DNA of 64,000 nt from Dallia pectoralis (Eukaryota > Chordata > Actinopteri > Esociformes > Umbridae): NCBI GenBank assembly GCA_029465975.1, contig CM055755.1:9199804-9263803 (forward strand), given 5' to 3'. Below the pieces are notes generated by a model, which saw nothing but the letters and a program-made list of their open reading frames with translations, was not told the DNA's origin and made no database searches. This document shows positions 32,328 through 44,318 of the stretch, one piece after another (position 1 is the stretch's first letter; each line of letters begins with the position of its first letter). A program made the position numbers and the translations under genes.

Positions 32328-33570
32328 GGTAACCCCTGTCCCTATCCTTCTCTCCCTCGGTTTCTCAGTCGGTTCATCGCTCCGTTTCTCACGACCTGCT
32401 CCAAAGTGAGCCGACCACGTTTCCCTTCCCCCCATACATAAAGCTAAAAAGCATGTTCCAGTAGAACAGAGAAGAGGGGGAGGTATAGAGCCTTCACTGC
32501 CCCCCCCCCCACACACACACACAAAACAGCCTCTCTCCCTTCAGCCTCTTGGGGCACAACTTCAAATACGTGAAACATATAATCAATCCCATTACGAGAG
32601 AAACGCAGAGCAAGGAAAACGGCCCATTTATTTACCTGAGGTGTAAAGCACATGCCTCCCAGCAGCTCCTGTAGCTTGGCTCCAGTATTCCCCTCACACA
32701 TGCTCTCTCCCAAACACCGCCCTCTTTTGTTACCACTCAATGGAAACTTGGAAATCCCTGCCAGGCACTGCCGGTCGAGTGCCGAGAAGGGCCATACGCC
32801 TGGCCCTTTCATCTAGTGTGTGATCGACTTTTCACTGTGAGTGAGCACCTGTCTCGGTTATATCCCCAGAAAGCGCACAAACACACACAATCTCCCAGTA
32901 CATCTGCTCTCTGGCTGCTGCCAGGCATAGAGGTCCTGTGTGGATGGGCGATCGTTTGGTCTAGCCTACCAAGAGAGAGTGTGTGTGTGTGTGTGTGGGG
33001 GGGGGTTCAGCAGGGAGCGACTACACCGTCAGCGCCTGCACCTCACTACATTCAGAAAAATCCAAAAGGGCATGGTCGGTCAATAGAACACAAGCATCAG
33101 AAGAAATTTGACTTCTGCTTTTAACTACCGACCAGGTTGTAGAGTTCTGCCACACTGGACGTATTTAAGAGTTCAGACTGGGGGGAAAAACGCCGGGTTG
33201 GGGGCTTCAATTGAGAGATATGTACAAGCAACAACTTGACCAGCCCCTTATGAGTGTCCACGTTTCAGATGTCCTTTCTTAGGCAGCATAATGTAACCTA
33301 ACTAACATGTTTAGGCAATAGCAGGTTCGTTCACCTCAATCACCCTTGATAATTAGGACAGGTGAAAGCATGGCACACACGAATGGGCCTTTTACAGTCG
33401 TACATAGGGGTATACTATTGAAGCTTTAAATTAGTTTGATGGTTGCCATGGCACTGTGAGAAAGTATGAATGAAGGGAGAGCTTGTGTACGGTTTATGCA
33501 TAAATATTTTGTGGTTTTCTGTGCTTTTATTGTATGTTCTATATTTCTTTTAATTCCTTAAGTTCATAGT
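32328..33570. other. Upstream of the short tfdp2 start; possible alternative promoter
   Basis: If 32325 is a true start, its promoter lies here. C-runs and (CA)n at 32501-32522 and a (GT)n/G-run at 32981-33005 are visible. No TATA box or exon is recognised. Confidence 0.3.
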
Positions 33571-33970
33571 TGACACGAACCACATGGCTGATGACACGAA
33601 CCTCATGGCTGATGACACGAACCACATGGCTGATGACACGAACCACATGGCTGATGACACGAACCACATGGCTGATGACACGAACCACATGGCTGATGAC
33701 ACGAACCACATGGCTGATGACACGAACCACATGGCTGATGACACGAACCACATGGCTGATGACACGAACCACATGGCTGATGACACGAACCACATGGCTG
33801 ATGACACGAACCACATGGCTGATGACACGAACCACATGGCTGATGACACGAACCACATGGCTGATGTCACGAACCACATGGCTGATGACACGAACCACAT
33901 GGCTGATGACACGAACCACATGGCTGATGACACGAACCACATGGCTGATGACACGAACCACATAGCTGAT
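33571..33970. repeat. Minisatellite, 21-bp unit, about 19 copies
   Basis: The unit TGACACGAACCACATGGCTGA is almost perfectly conserved (single variants such as ACCTCATG at 33599 and GATGTCAC at 33863). The 21-bp period leaves four frames open, none a gene. Confidence 0.97.
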
Positions 33971-34630
33971 ACGAATAGTAAGTTTGTATGAAATCAAAAG
34001 CCCACAGCACTGCAATGCTAGATGTCAACAGAACCACATTGCAAAGTGGTTTATGATTCAGCCAACATGCAGAAAAGGATGATATGGTAACGACGCCCAA
34101 TAAAAAGCTCTGGTATGGAAGCCCATAAGGGACATTTGTGAAAATGCATTATCATTTGAATATAGTCCCTTATAGGCTTCCATACTCTCAGCCAGTCAAT
34201 CTGGTTGAGGCGATATACCTGTACCATTACCACAGAGACTTGGAGGCATATTGTGGACCAGAGAAACCTGTCCAGGCTGTACATTTCTGTCAAGGGTCTG
34301 GCATGAACGACATACTAGCCTACTTCATTCTTCAAATGTTTTAATTCATTGTGTACCTAACACAGGTAAACGTATCTGCTTGAGCCACGTTCATTTTCTG
34401 TTTATGTGACAAGAAAGACTGCCTCGTTATTACATGGACAATTTAAACAGCATCTGCCCCTAAGTACCATCTGCAATCGCTCCAACAAAGCATTAGCAGA
34501 GAATAACAGGTCTACTGAAACATATAGTGGGGCATCTTTATCATTATTGTCTAGTCCCTTGACGGGTCAAGCCATAATAGACGTTCACATATTTAAGGAT
34601 CAACTGCAGGAAAACCAAAACAGGACTTAC
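33971..34630. other. tfdp2 5' intron, nothing seen
   Basis: Ordinary intron sequence; GCTTCCATA-type words at 34106 and 34173 form a loose inverted pair. Confidence 0.4.
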
Positions 34631-34647
34631 CTTTGGGGAGGTTTTGG
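34631..34647 (-). other. tfdp2: tfdp2 candidate alternative 17-nt 5' coding microexon (QNLPK)
   Basis: The acceptor TCAGTAACAG/C and the donor CCCAAAG/GTAAGT bound 17 nt. Read in the phase of exon 2, it gives QNLPKG before Asn-Leu-Ser, matching the mammalian long isoform (DQNLSPTKGNIS). It needs an upstream exon ending with two bases of a codon, which I did not find. It would replace the start exon at 32294-32327. Confidence 0.5.
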
Positions 34648-34804
34648 CTGTTACTGAGAAAGGCAGAAAGAGTAGCAGCAGCAATCTAAAAGAAAGAGAA
34701 GCCAAACACAGACGCCAGTCAGGCAAGTGCAACTCAAATGTAAAAGACACACAACAGATTAATGTGAGTCAGTCAAAAATAATAAAGTCTGCCAAAAGGA
34801 ACCC

Positions 34805-35177
34805 GATTGATGCAGTCCTGCAGAGATGGTTGTTCTCCAATCTCTCAGAGAACCGCTGAAGCACTTATAGAGACTATCGGGTATTTAGTTCCCTCCCTTA
34901 CCAAGGCCCTTCCTGCCTGGTTCCTCAGTTGGGAAGGACAGTCGGCTCTATGTCTTGACACAAATCTGCCTCTGAGGTCTATGGTGCGTTCCTTAAATAT
35001 GAATTGTAAAGCGTGGGACCATACATACATATGCAGGTGACCCGGACACGTCCATTCGATTAAATCTGCCACAGGTGGACATAGGACACATCTGACCGTT
35101 TATATAAACTGGCCAAGTTTCTAAGAGGTAATTAAGCTTGAGCATTATAGTGTATGGATTGATGGCGAAAAACATGT
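34805..35177 (-). mobile_element. Tc1-like transposon remnant (transposase 5' region on minus strand)
   Basis: Plus-strand stretches CTGCAGAGATGGTTGTTCTC, then CCCTTACCAAGGCCCTTC, then CTCAGTTGGG and CACAGGTGGAC follow the order of a well-known salmonid-type Tc1 element. The segment ends with an inverted-repeat-like GTGTATGGATTGATGGCGAA at 35151-35170. It has deletions and frameshifts. Confidence 0.65.
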
Positions 35178-36179
35178 CATACATTATAGATGTATAAAAA
35201 GTCTGAGTATGTTTCCGAAGGCACTTTGTCTCTTGCAGAGGGAGCAGAGCCGTGAAAGATTTTTATTTACCAGCCATGTAGATAAAAAATGAATTGAGTA
35301 CCTAAAAATGTTTAACAAGTAACAACTACATAAAAAGCCTATGAAATTCAAAACACTTTGGTTAGCTCTGTATTCCTCCCTAAACATCGAATGTGCATTA
35401 CTAACACTGTGGAAAAGCTGTGAGGGACAATGGAGCTCTATGAGCCATTTCTAAATACCATAACATATGACAAGAGGAAATTCCTTACTGGAGACTTTGG
35501 TTAAATGTTTTCCATATGTAGTCAACCTTGCAAATGAGCACTAACTGTAATGAACAAACTTGATTGGAAACTTCTCACCAGATGCTTGCTACTTATATGC
35601 GATTGAGCTAGAACTGTTTAATTTACCGTTAATGGCTTACAGAGCTTCATTCTTTTAGCCCCAGACATGTCTTGGGCAACTTTTACTGGGCTTTTAAACA
35701 TAGTAACTCTAAAAATGTGATGCGAGAGACCATTTCTTTTGAATGTATCTACTGTATGTTTACTTGCCTAGTAAGGAATTGACATATTGTGATCAACATT
35801 TCTTTCTCAACACTGTCTGTATTGTGTGCGTTTTGTCCTCTACAGTGTTTTGTGGACCAGTTTATGACCTTACAGAATATCCTTGACTGCAGTAATGTCG
35901 ACAAATGGTATGTCAATATTTATTTATTAAATTGGCACTCAGAATTTGAAAAAGTATTTTCAATCAACAATCAAAGTCACAAGTATAAGTAACACAGATT
36001 TGACGACACCACACAGAAACTCTAAACTATATATAATTAAGTGAATGGCTATCTATTTTTAACAAAATGTGAGAATAAGGATGAACTAATGATATATATT
36101 AACAAACCATGTATGAAGTTGTAATTATAAGTAAATAAACATAGCTAGGCAAAACTAAAGCAGCAGCAGCAGAGCTTAC
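35178..36179. other. tfdp2 5' intron, no exon confirmed
   Basis: I searched this stretch on the minus strand for the missing exon between 36180 and 34647. Candidate donors exist, but none gives an open, DP-like reading. Confidence 0.4.
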
Positions 36180-36267
36180 CGTGTTGGCCATCATACAGAA
36201 GGTGATTGACAGACGACTACTCTCTCTAGAAACCACTTGCTTTTGATTCCCAGAGCCAACAGAATAC
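36180..36267 (-). other. tfdp2: tfdp2 candidate 5' exon, mostly untranslated, with a tandem ATGATG
   Basis: The acceptor GTCCTTGCAG/GT and the donor AACACG/GTAAGC bound 88 nt. Two in-frame ATGs near the 3' end read MMANT, reminiscent of the mammalian start MTAKN. Joined directly to 34647 or 30190 this frame soon meets a stop. It is therefore either a 5' untranslated exon with a short upstream ORF, or an exon between it and 34647 is still missing. Confidence 0.5.
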
Positions 36268-37212
36268 CTGCAAGGACAAAACATACACCAGTCATGTTCA
36301 GGGCTTCACAACGCATTCATGCATGGGACACCCACAGGCAGGACAGTGTAAGCACACACAGACAGACGCAGACACACAATAGCAGAGGAAAGGTACTAAG
36401 GAAGGATGAGTCTCCAACATGCAGGAGTAAATTTAAACGCAGTGTAAATAGTGCAAAGTAATATGAGTCTACTTAGGATTTAACTCTCTATGTAGTCTGT
36501 ATGTAGTCCAGTTGTTGTTTAATCAGGCTCTTACTGGTACAATGCATGAGGCGGTACTTCAAATAATAGAAGTCTGTCGGCCGTACAATAATCAAAAGGG
36601 TTTGGGAACAATGCTCAAAATGATTTTAGGCCACCGGACAAAACACAGCGAAAGACATCAGATGAATTTACAGTATCAAGAAGACCCTATTCTGATATGC
36701 ATCCTTCCCCCCTCGTTTAGGTAGCTTGTTCTGACATGGTTAGATATCTTCCACCCATGTCAAGCCAATGTGTGGGGCCTGCTTCAACTTAAAGATGGAC
36801 AATGTGAAAGCTAAATGAATGGTACCTAGAGCATCTTGGAAGTTAATTCTCACCACAGTCTACTCAGCCTGCAGTCTACCAACCAACCTCCACCTGACAG
36901 GTGAGTGATTAAGTCTTGCTCCTCCACACACCATCACCACAGGTAAAAGATGAGGGCATTCAACAAACTTTCTTATCTCTGGGCTATTTTACCTCCGGTG
37001 TTGGAGAGTAACAGAATACAAAAAACTGTAATTGTAATCTGTCACATTATAAGCAACAAAATATTTCAATTGAATTTGGATTACAGATACATTTAAAAAA
37101 ACGCATGATACCTTTTGGATACTTTTATTGTGGCTTATTACCACCACACCAGAGATGCTGTCCTGGCTCAGAATAGCATCATGAACTCCTGGGTGTGTAA
37201 CACTGCTTTTAT
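36268..37212. other. tfdp2 5' intron, nothing seen
   Basis: Ordinary intron sequence. Confidence 0.5.
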
Positions 37213-37405
37213 CTTTGTAAATCTACTGTGTGGTGAGGCTAAGCATGCTCACAGGTTTAACATCTGTTCTTATATAAGCATGGTCACAGGGCTAACATCT
37301 GAACTCATATCAGTACTAAACCCACTGTGTGGTGAAGCTAAGCATGCTCACAGGGCTAACATCTGAACTCATATCAGTACTAAACCCACTGTGTGGTGCA
37401 CGCTC
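37213..37405. repeat. Short tandem repeat of about 65-75 bp, roughly 3 copies
   Basis: CTGTGTGGTG followed by AAGCTAAGCATGCTCACAG and ACATCTGAACTCATATCAGT recur near 37218, 37323 and 37388, with shorter internal copies. Confidence 0.8.
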
Positions 37406-40401
37406 ACAGCGCAGACATCGAAACTCACACATCAGGTGTAAAACAGGGATCTCACGAGCCAGAAGTTTATTAACGTGTGTGAATATAACATTGAATATTT
37501 CAAGTAGACAGAACTCATCAAAATGACAACAACTGAGCCGTGTATAGTGGGACTCATATTCCCCATCAGGCTTTGAAACCCCACGTCCTCCACAACAGAG
37601 AGGTCGCTCATCAAATGCGATAAACCTTTTCAGTTATTCCATTAGCTTTTCTTTCACTTTTATTTAAAAACCCAACCACAAAAAGGAGCAAGGGATAGAA
37701 GAGAATTGTCACCGGTGCCCCAACCCCCCCACGTGTGCACCAGAGAGTCTGGGAAGAAAAAATGAAATCAGCTGCATTTTAAAAAGAGTATTAAAAAGAG
37801 TAACAATTTAAAAACAGTGAGTTATGCACAGCAGTTATTGCAATACTTTACGATTTAGCAAGCGTTGGCATTAATGTTGTCAAAAACGACTTTTCTAATG
37901 ATTACATTTTTTTTTTTTACAGTTTTGAGACATACATATTTTGTGCAAACCATAAACAGGATATTGCCAGTCATTTGTTCAGTATGTTCACTACATTTGA
38001 AAACACATACCGAAAATAAACCCAGGGAGATTTTAAGTGTGCTTCTTTTTCATTCGGACCGCTCACGCACAGATGTCTAACTCATGTACAAATAAACCAA
38101 ACGTAGTCAAACCGTCTTTATACTCATTATAACACAGCAATTTCTGGTGCAAAGTATTGAAGCCAAACAACATACACGTAAGTAGCTTATTCCTTTTAGT
38201 TTCGCACACAAAGGCCTGTCAGAGCCATATAACCGACCTTCATAACGACAGGTCAAAAGGATTCCTCAACCCTATATAGGAAATGAGTCTTCTTAAGATG
38301 CGACCAGGATAGGCCCATGTGCTATTAGCATAATAGTTTCGTAGCATTTCCATTTGAGATGCGTGCAGCCGGAGCCGTTGTCACAACGTTATTAAAGGCC
38401 CTCTGATCGTGGCAAGAGTGCATTAGCCTTTGTGGTGGGAGCCTGTTGGGGACCCCGGGAGCCCGTAAAAGAAGCGAACAGCTGGTGAGCCTAGCAGGGC
38501 CAGAGAGGCAGGCTCCGCTCAAAGGATCAATGGCACAGAGAAGGGCGGTGCTGCCCACATCCCGACCCCTCAGCGGGCCCCGGACGGCTCAAACGCATAA
38601 TGGGCTTTTGTCCAACACGAAGAGAGGCAATACAAGAGCTAAAGGAGCTTCAAAGTCTCTGGAGGGATCTATCCCTCAACTCGCTGGGCAGTATTCACAG
38701 CTCTCACTGGGATAGGGTTATGGTTTCGCCTAATAAGGCCCATGTCTGCAGCTTGAATGAACTTACATTTATCAGTGAGACCAACGGAATATATTCAAAT
38801 GTGCAAACCATTAGCATATCCGTCTGCCAGTCCTACCGATGACTGTAGTCGACTTGTTGAATCTAGTCTTGTGATGGCCTGTTGTCAAACATGTGACATG
38901 AGGCCAAGCATGCCAATCTGACATCGGTAGAAACAACAGAATCCAGTTCCCCATCTGAACTCATTCAAATCTCAAGAATGCAGCACATTACACACACACA
39001 CACACACGCGCGCAAACACACACACACACACAGACACGCACACACACAACTTCCAACAAAGCCCCCGCATCCTAAACAGCCCCTCACTCCAGAATGAAGG
39101 CCAGTGACCTGGAATCTGTGGTTCCTGACAAGCCTGAGCCCTGACGCGACACAGTCGGAGAACAATGCAGCCGGTGGGGGAGGACAGGGGTGGACCGAGG
39201 GGACGGACCCACGACGCGAGTCGTACTTGACACTAAACTGTGACCCCTCCATCTGTCACCAAACCCATTATCCCCCTGTCCACCCTCATTTGGACAACGG
39301 GGTCATCCTCTGTCATGCTCAATTTTGCAAAGAACAGCATAGATATGATCAGTGTGGGTGACACTGGTTCCAACAAACACACGTGGCTAAAAAAGAGCCT
39401 GGCACACAGAAATGTAATGTTTTGCAGTGCTAAGTGTATTTCACAGAAGCCAGGAGTAGGCCAAACTGTGGCAATACCAACACTACAACGGGGGAGTATC
39501 TCATTTGAATTTGCAAATGGTGGGCAGCAGGTCTCAAACTCTAGCATGGCCCATCAGAGTGTGGAGAGGTCCAAAACACGGATATGGGAGCGATCCCTGT
39601 GAATGTTGTGTTGCACTACAAGAGCATTTTTTAGATAAACGTTGCTTAATAACATGTTTGCATCCGAAAAGTACAGTGAACGCATGAAATAATCAATTAT
39701 CAAAACAATTCTACCCAGTCTTAAAGGTGCAATGTACATAATATATTCACCATGTGGAGGCTAAGTGATTCACTGAAACAACAGTACCCATGCAAAGTAT
39801 CTCTCACTCCCCCACTTCTCACATGCACTACTATTTTACTTCCACTTTTGGCTTCATCAGCATCAAAAACAGAAAAAAACCTGTTGTTTTTGTATAGATG
39901 TGACAGTTCAACAGTTCAGCCATACATGGCTTAAAGTCTGAGCTTAATGACAGAGGAAACCTCAGAACAATGAGAAATTTTTAAAAAGTGTGTCAATGTT
40001 GGCCTTTCAGAGAGGGTTGGTTTAGTTTGGCTTCATGGTTTGAGATGGGAAATCGTTCATGTGAAATGCAGGGCTGGGCTAGAAACTGGCATAAAGTTTG
40101 CAACATTGAACCGGTGCATTACTTGTGCATGTGGAGTTTGTTTACAGTTGAACATTGCCTGTCGGCTGAACAACCAGGAAATGACAGTGTCTTCGCTAGC
40201 TCCAGTCTAGCATTATTCATAAACGTACTTGTGGAGATTAACACCTCTCTTTATGACACCAATGAAAAGGAGGGAGGGTGCAACTTTTCCACAGACCGTC
40301 CTAATCAACCGAACGTCAGCATAATAGAATACGCCCTAAAAAGCACCCAAAGAAAGTTGCAACCAAGTTCTCCCTCTTTAGACAAGCGTATTCACACTTA
40401 T
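37406..40401. other. tfdp2 5' intron; (AC)n at 38991-39048, no gene
   Basis: The segment 38380-38720 is GC-richer, with an open frame on the plus strand that resembles no known protein. (AC)n with CG interruptions is at 38991-39048. The rest is ordinary. Confidence 0.45.
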
Positions 40402-40943
40402 GTACACAACCGTTCAAAAGTTCGGTGTCACTACAAAATGTCCTCGTGTTCAATGACAACATACATGCGATTAGTTTGAAGATGAAAATATCGCAAAAAT
40501 AAATAAAATATATAGTAATTGAAAATGTTCTTTCACCCATCTTAACCCTTTTCTTTTTATAGGTCAGTCTGAAATATGGCATTTTCTTTGCAACTCTGCC
40601 TAGAAAGCTAGCACACTGGAGTTGCCACTAGAGGACCTGTGAGGCACCCTATTCTGATATGCACCCTATTGTGCACCGAGGCCTCCCACTCCTTGTTCTG
40701 TTCGGATTAAAGACAGTTTGCGCTGTTGTGTGCAGGCAGAAGTACATAGTGTCGTACGAGACCTACAGTTTCTTGGCATTTTATCTCATGGAATAGCCTT
40801 CTTGAGCTACAATTGTCTTTGACAACATTAACAATGTGTGATCAAATACATCTTATTTTAATGGATTTTAAATTAACAAAAAGGTTTCTTCTCAAATATA
40901 TGACATTTCTAAGTGAGCCCAAAACTTTGAATCGTACTGTATA
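40402..40943 (-). mobile_element. Tc1-like element, internally deleted, with both terminal inverted repeats
   Basis: The left end reads ACAACCGTTCAAAAGTTCGG. The right end is its diverged inverse (AACTTTGAATCGTACTGTAT), preceded by CATTTCTAAGTGAGCCCAAA. The interior retains GTGCACCGAGGCCTCCCACT, then GTTTGCGCTGTTG and TTTCTTGGCATTTTATCTC, in the order of a common salmonid/teleost Tc1 element whose transposase runs on the minus strand. Length is about 540 bp, so most of the transposase is gone. Confidence 0.75.
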
Positions 40944-41847
40944 CTTGTACAGAAGTGGTCCTGAATTGAACAAACATTACTCTCATAAAACGCTGACACC
41001 TGTCCCACACCCATAAGGCTACAACCGCATGAATGAGAGTCTCGCATTTCCTACTCCCCTTTGCTAGTTAGGAGATTAGATGTACAGGCTGCTTGCAAAG
41101 TATCAACAGATGTCACAGAAACCTGACAGTCTTCCCTTTTGAAGAAGACTACAGTAAAGATTGGGCCAGGCAAACGAAACCACACAAATCTTCATTACAA
41201 TTAACTAGCCATCTGCTACATTTAAAAACAAGCCACATAGTAATTATTGAAGGGTTCTTGTAAAATCATATTTATGGTAACGAAATTATAATTACTAACT
41301 GATTATCCGGTACAATAGCTAATATGCAACCATGGTATATAGCCAGCTAGTATTACTAAGATTAAGAAGGTAAATCATGCCAACTAATACTGAAAGTAAT
41401 AAAAGCACTGACATGCTGATGACAAGACAGCAAGGTAGTTAAAAGTATGCATATGCAAAACAGATCAGATTGCGTTTGAGCGAACTCTAGGACAGGAATA
41501 ACATTACTAGTGTATCGACTAATCTGAAGGACATAATGACTACCAGTACTACTGGCATTGACTGTACAACTGTACAGTACAGGTCATAAACTAGTCTGAA
41601 GGACATAATGTCTACCAGTACTACTGGCATTGACTGTGGTGTCAACTATGACTGAAGTAATTAAGTAAATTGGTTTTCTTGAATAATGTTAAGTCGTAAT
41701 CTCGCAGGCTGGGCTAGCTGGCGTTAGCTTAATACGATAGCTAGCTAACCACGGCTAGCGAAATAACGTTACTAACAACCCCTGTATTTCAACAATAATA
41801 GCTAATATCGGGAGTTGTGTGTGTAAAATAAAGTTCTAAGTATTTAC
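40944..41847. other. tfdp2 first intron, proximal part; a two-copy repeat at 41515-41640
   Basis: CTGAAGGACATAATG followed by CTACCAGTACTACTGGCATT occurs twice, about 70 bp apart. The motif ACCAGTACTACTGG is near-palindromic. Confidence 0.6.
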
Positions 41848-41990
41848 CTCAGTCGTGAATCCGTACATGTACTGTAAAGAACCAGTAGCGTTACTAATAT
41901 GAAACAGAAAGAGACCGATATGACGGTAAAAGGACAATAAAGTCTACTTTAGACCGTCCTACTCCTACCGGAGAACTCCCGCCCACAAAC
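41848..41990 (-). other. tfdp2: tfdp2 probable first non-coding exon
   Basis: A clear minus-strand donor (GACTGAG/GTAAAT) lies at 41846-41847, just downstream of a promoter-like block. No ATG opens a useful frame in it. The right boundary (transcription start) is not defined; 41990 is a rough limit at the GC-rich stretch. Confidence 0.5.
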
Positions 41991-42130
41991 AAAACTCTGC
42001 ACGCGAGCTTGGCAGTGGCTGACAGATCTCTCCTCTGATTGGTTACACCCGCTCATGACGCGTCACTACAGATGCTCTCTGATTGGTTACACCTGCTCAT
42101 GACGCGTCACTCCAGATACTCTCTGATTGG
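41970..42130 (-). promoter_or_regulatory. tfdp2: tfdp2 core promoter with tandem CCAAT boxes and TGACGCGTCA palindromes
   Basis: Reverse CCAAT boxes (GATTGG on the plus strand) occur at 42037-42042, 42081-42086 and 42125-42130, exactly 44 bp apart. Between them are perfect palindromes TGACGCGTCA at 42056-42065 and 42100-42109, also 44 bp apart. A CTCCCGCCC element, Sp1- or E2F-like, lies near 41976. NF-Y binds CCAAT and CREB/ATF-type factors bind TGACG half-sites; which factors act here is inference. Gene-proximal side faces exon 41848. Confidence 0.7.
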
Positions 42131-42184
42131 ATACGTAGGTGGCTAGGTTACAATGAAACCTAGAATATACTTATTCCACTTGTG

Positions 42185-42312
42185 CTATCGGGATTTGCAA
42201 TTTTGCTGTTTAAACAAAGAACCGTTCTTAAGCCAAACGAGTCGGCTCTTTCAGGTGAACATAGCCAGAAGAGCCGGTGCACAAAAATGGATCCAAATGC
42301 CCATCACTAGAT
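42185..42312. mobile_element. hAT-like fragment (candidate)
   Basis: The words GAACCGTTC, GAGTCGGCTCTTTC and AGAAGAGCCGG, followed by the terminus-like GCCCATCACTAG at 42300-42311, resemble subterminal and terminal sequence of hAT elements common in fish. No matching left end or target duplication was found. Confidence 0.35.
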
Positions 42313-44318
42313 TCAAATGGGAAATATCTCAGGCACTCGGATGCATTTAGTAGAAAAACAGTAAAGTTTTACTAACCAGTAGGCAACAGGTCAACAGGTT
42401 TACTGCTAATTTTTCGCTGGTGTGTATGCTAGTAGTACAGTCAAATAAATAAAAGAAAGGTAAATATTGCCCCATATAAAGTTGCAGCACTATACACCAA
42501 CCAACATCACAATAAGACATAAAAACATAACATTTAGAAATTAATGCACCCAAGAAATGTTGGTTGAATAGATAGATTTATAGTTTCAGAAGGACAGAAT
42601 AGCAAAGATACTAAAATACTTTTCTAAGTTTATATACAAAAATAATTTTATATAGGCCTATTATTAGATTTTTTAATTAAGGTGCCTTTTATTTATATTG
42701 TTGACTAATGTCTGGTTCTATTGTGAAAGTGTAGAAGTAGTACCACAACCTGTCCAGTAGGTGGCAATCAATGCATAAAACGACTTGTTGTGAGTCAGAA
42801 TCTCTGTAACAATAGAGGGTAGATGCACAGTATTGAAAAGTGAATCTGTTGTGGAAGGTCTTGGATTTTTTTACACATGTATTTATTTTCCCTAATTGTC
42901 ATCCCCAAATTCAGATGATTAGGTATAATCTGCTTTGAAGAAAACACTTAGTAGGACTTTAAACAATTTTTTTGAATTAGTTGGTACATTTACATTTTTT
43001 ATTAGGCCTACATTTACATAGGATAATACTGACTAAGACCGTAAACAGGGCACAAGGGTGAGCTGTGTAATTGATATTCAATATGTTAATTGCATTAGGC
43101 TGCATTTTATTAAGGTAGATTACCGTTTTGTCTAAAATGGTATAAAAATATACTCCATTGGCTATTCGTTTTTTCGTTCAACATGACACTTCTGTAGTAG
43201 GATTATGCATGGAGCCATTGGAACCAAAACGTATCATCCACCTCTAGGCTTCCTTTTGTCTAATTGAATATTTGATCAGTGAAATGAAGACAAACAGTTG
43301 GCCTGCCTAGTATTTCTGTAATGATGACACAACACAGCACTCTGGCTGCAAGTGGGTGGGTGGTTGTGCATTCAGGAGGTTCGTGTGTGTAGTGAGTGTA
43401 CATGCAGTATGGAAAAGGTACAAAATTAATTGACAAACCAGATCATTGCACAGGCCAGATAGGTATGTGTCACAGGTCGAATCTAGGGCCCAGTGCTTGT
43501 GTTTGACACATGATCTATGAAAAAGAAAGAGATTCCGCAGCACAAACACAAAAACACATTGTGGACTTTAGGAAGAACAAAGGTCTATTCACGAGTGTAA
43601 ACGTTACACTTTGTCCAGGTATCACATACATGAGTGTGTGTGTGTGCGTGCGTGCGTGTGTGTGTGTGTAATAGAGCAGGGTTGCTGATAGTGATGTGCA
43701 TCTTTACCCAGGGTGAATCGCAGCAATTGTGGTTGTTTTAGCAGGCTTTGCTATTGTTCAAGGTGCATATTTCAGAAGCACACGAACAGCCGTGTCTGTT
43801 CAGTATTCAGTGTCCTGGTTTCCTTTCTAGAATGTGAAAAACAACCTCCGTGTTTCTCAGACCTGACAGCACAGCCATGGTGCAATAATCACTGAGTGGC
43901 TCTAAATGTGAGAAATACAATTATTCTGTATACAGCAAGACTTGCTGCTCAGCAGTAGCCAATAGCAGCAGTCTATATTTCAGTCAGGTGTGAATAAAGG
44001 TTCAAGGTTTATTTTTTTCAATTTGTTCCAGTCGACAAATAAGAAATAACAGAAATACTGTACCAATAAAATCAATGTGCTGAACTTTTACGGTGCTTTT
44101 CATTGAATCTCGAAGTGATTCTAGAGCAAAACGTGGGAGCCGTATATCAAGATAGGTCAAACAATACAGTCCGAGTGTTTGAAGGCTGCATCCTCTGAAG
44201 ATGAACGGAGTGAGTCCAAGGCTTCTTCCGTTCTTTGTAGCGCACACTTGAGTTAGGCCCCACCAGCAGCTGTGCCATTCAAATGGCAGAAAGCTACAGA
44301 AAGTGCAGAAAAGTAGCA
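42313..44318. other. No gene seen; (GT)n at 43634-43668
   Basis: AT-rich intergenic sequence upstream of tfdp2. The dinucleotide repeat is GTGTGTGTGCGTGCGTGCGT-like. Confidence 0.5.

Noticed and set aside
36180..36194. ATGATG as the main tfdp2 start codon
   Set aside because: Joined directly to either downstream candidate exon it reaches a stop within 17 codons, so it cannot be the start without an undiscovered exon.
39988..40479. 163-codon plus-strand open frame
   Set aside because: It runs into the left inverted repeat of a Tc1-like element, has no domain and no splice logic, and lies in a tfdp2 intron.
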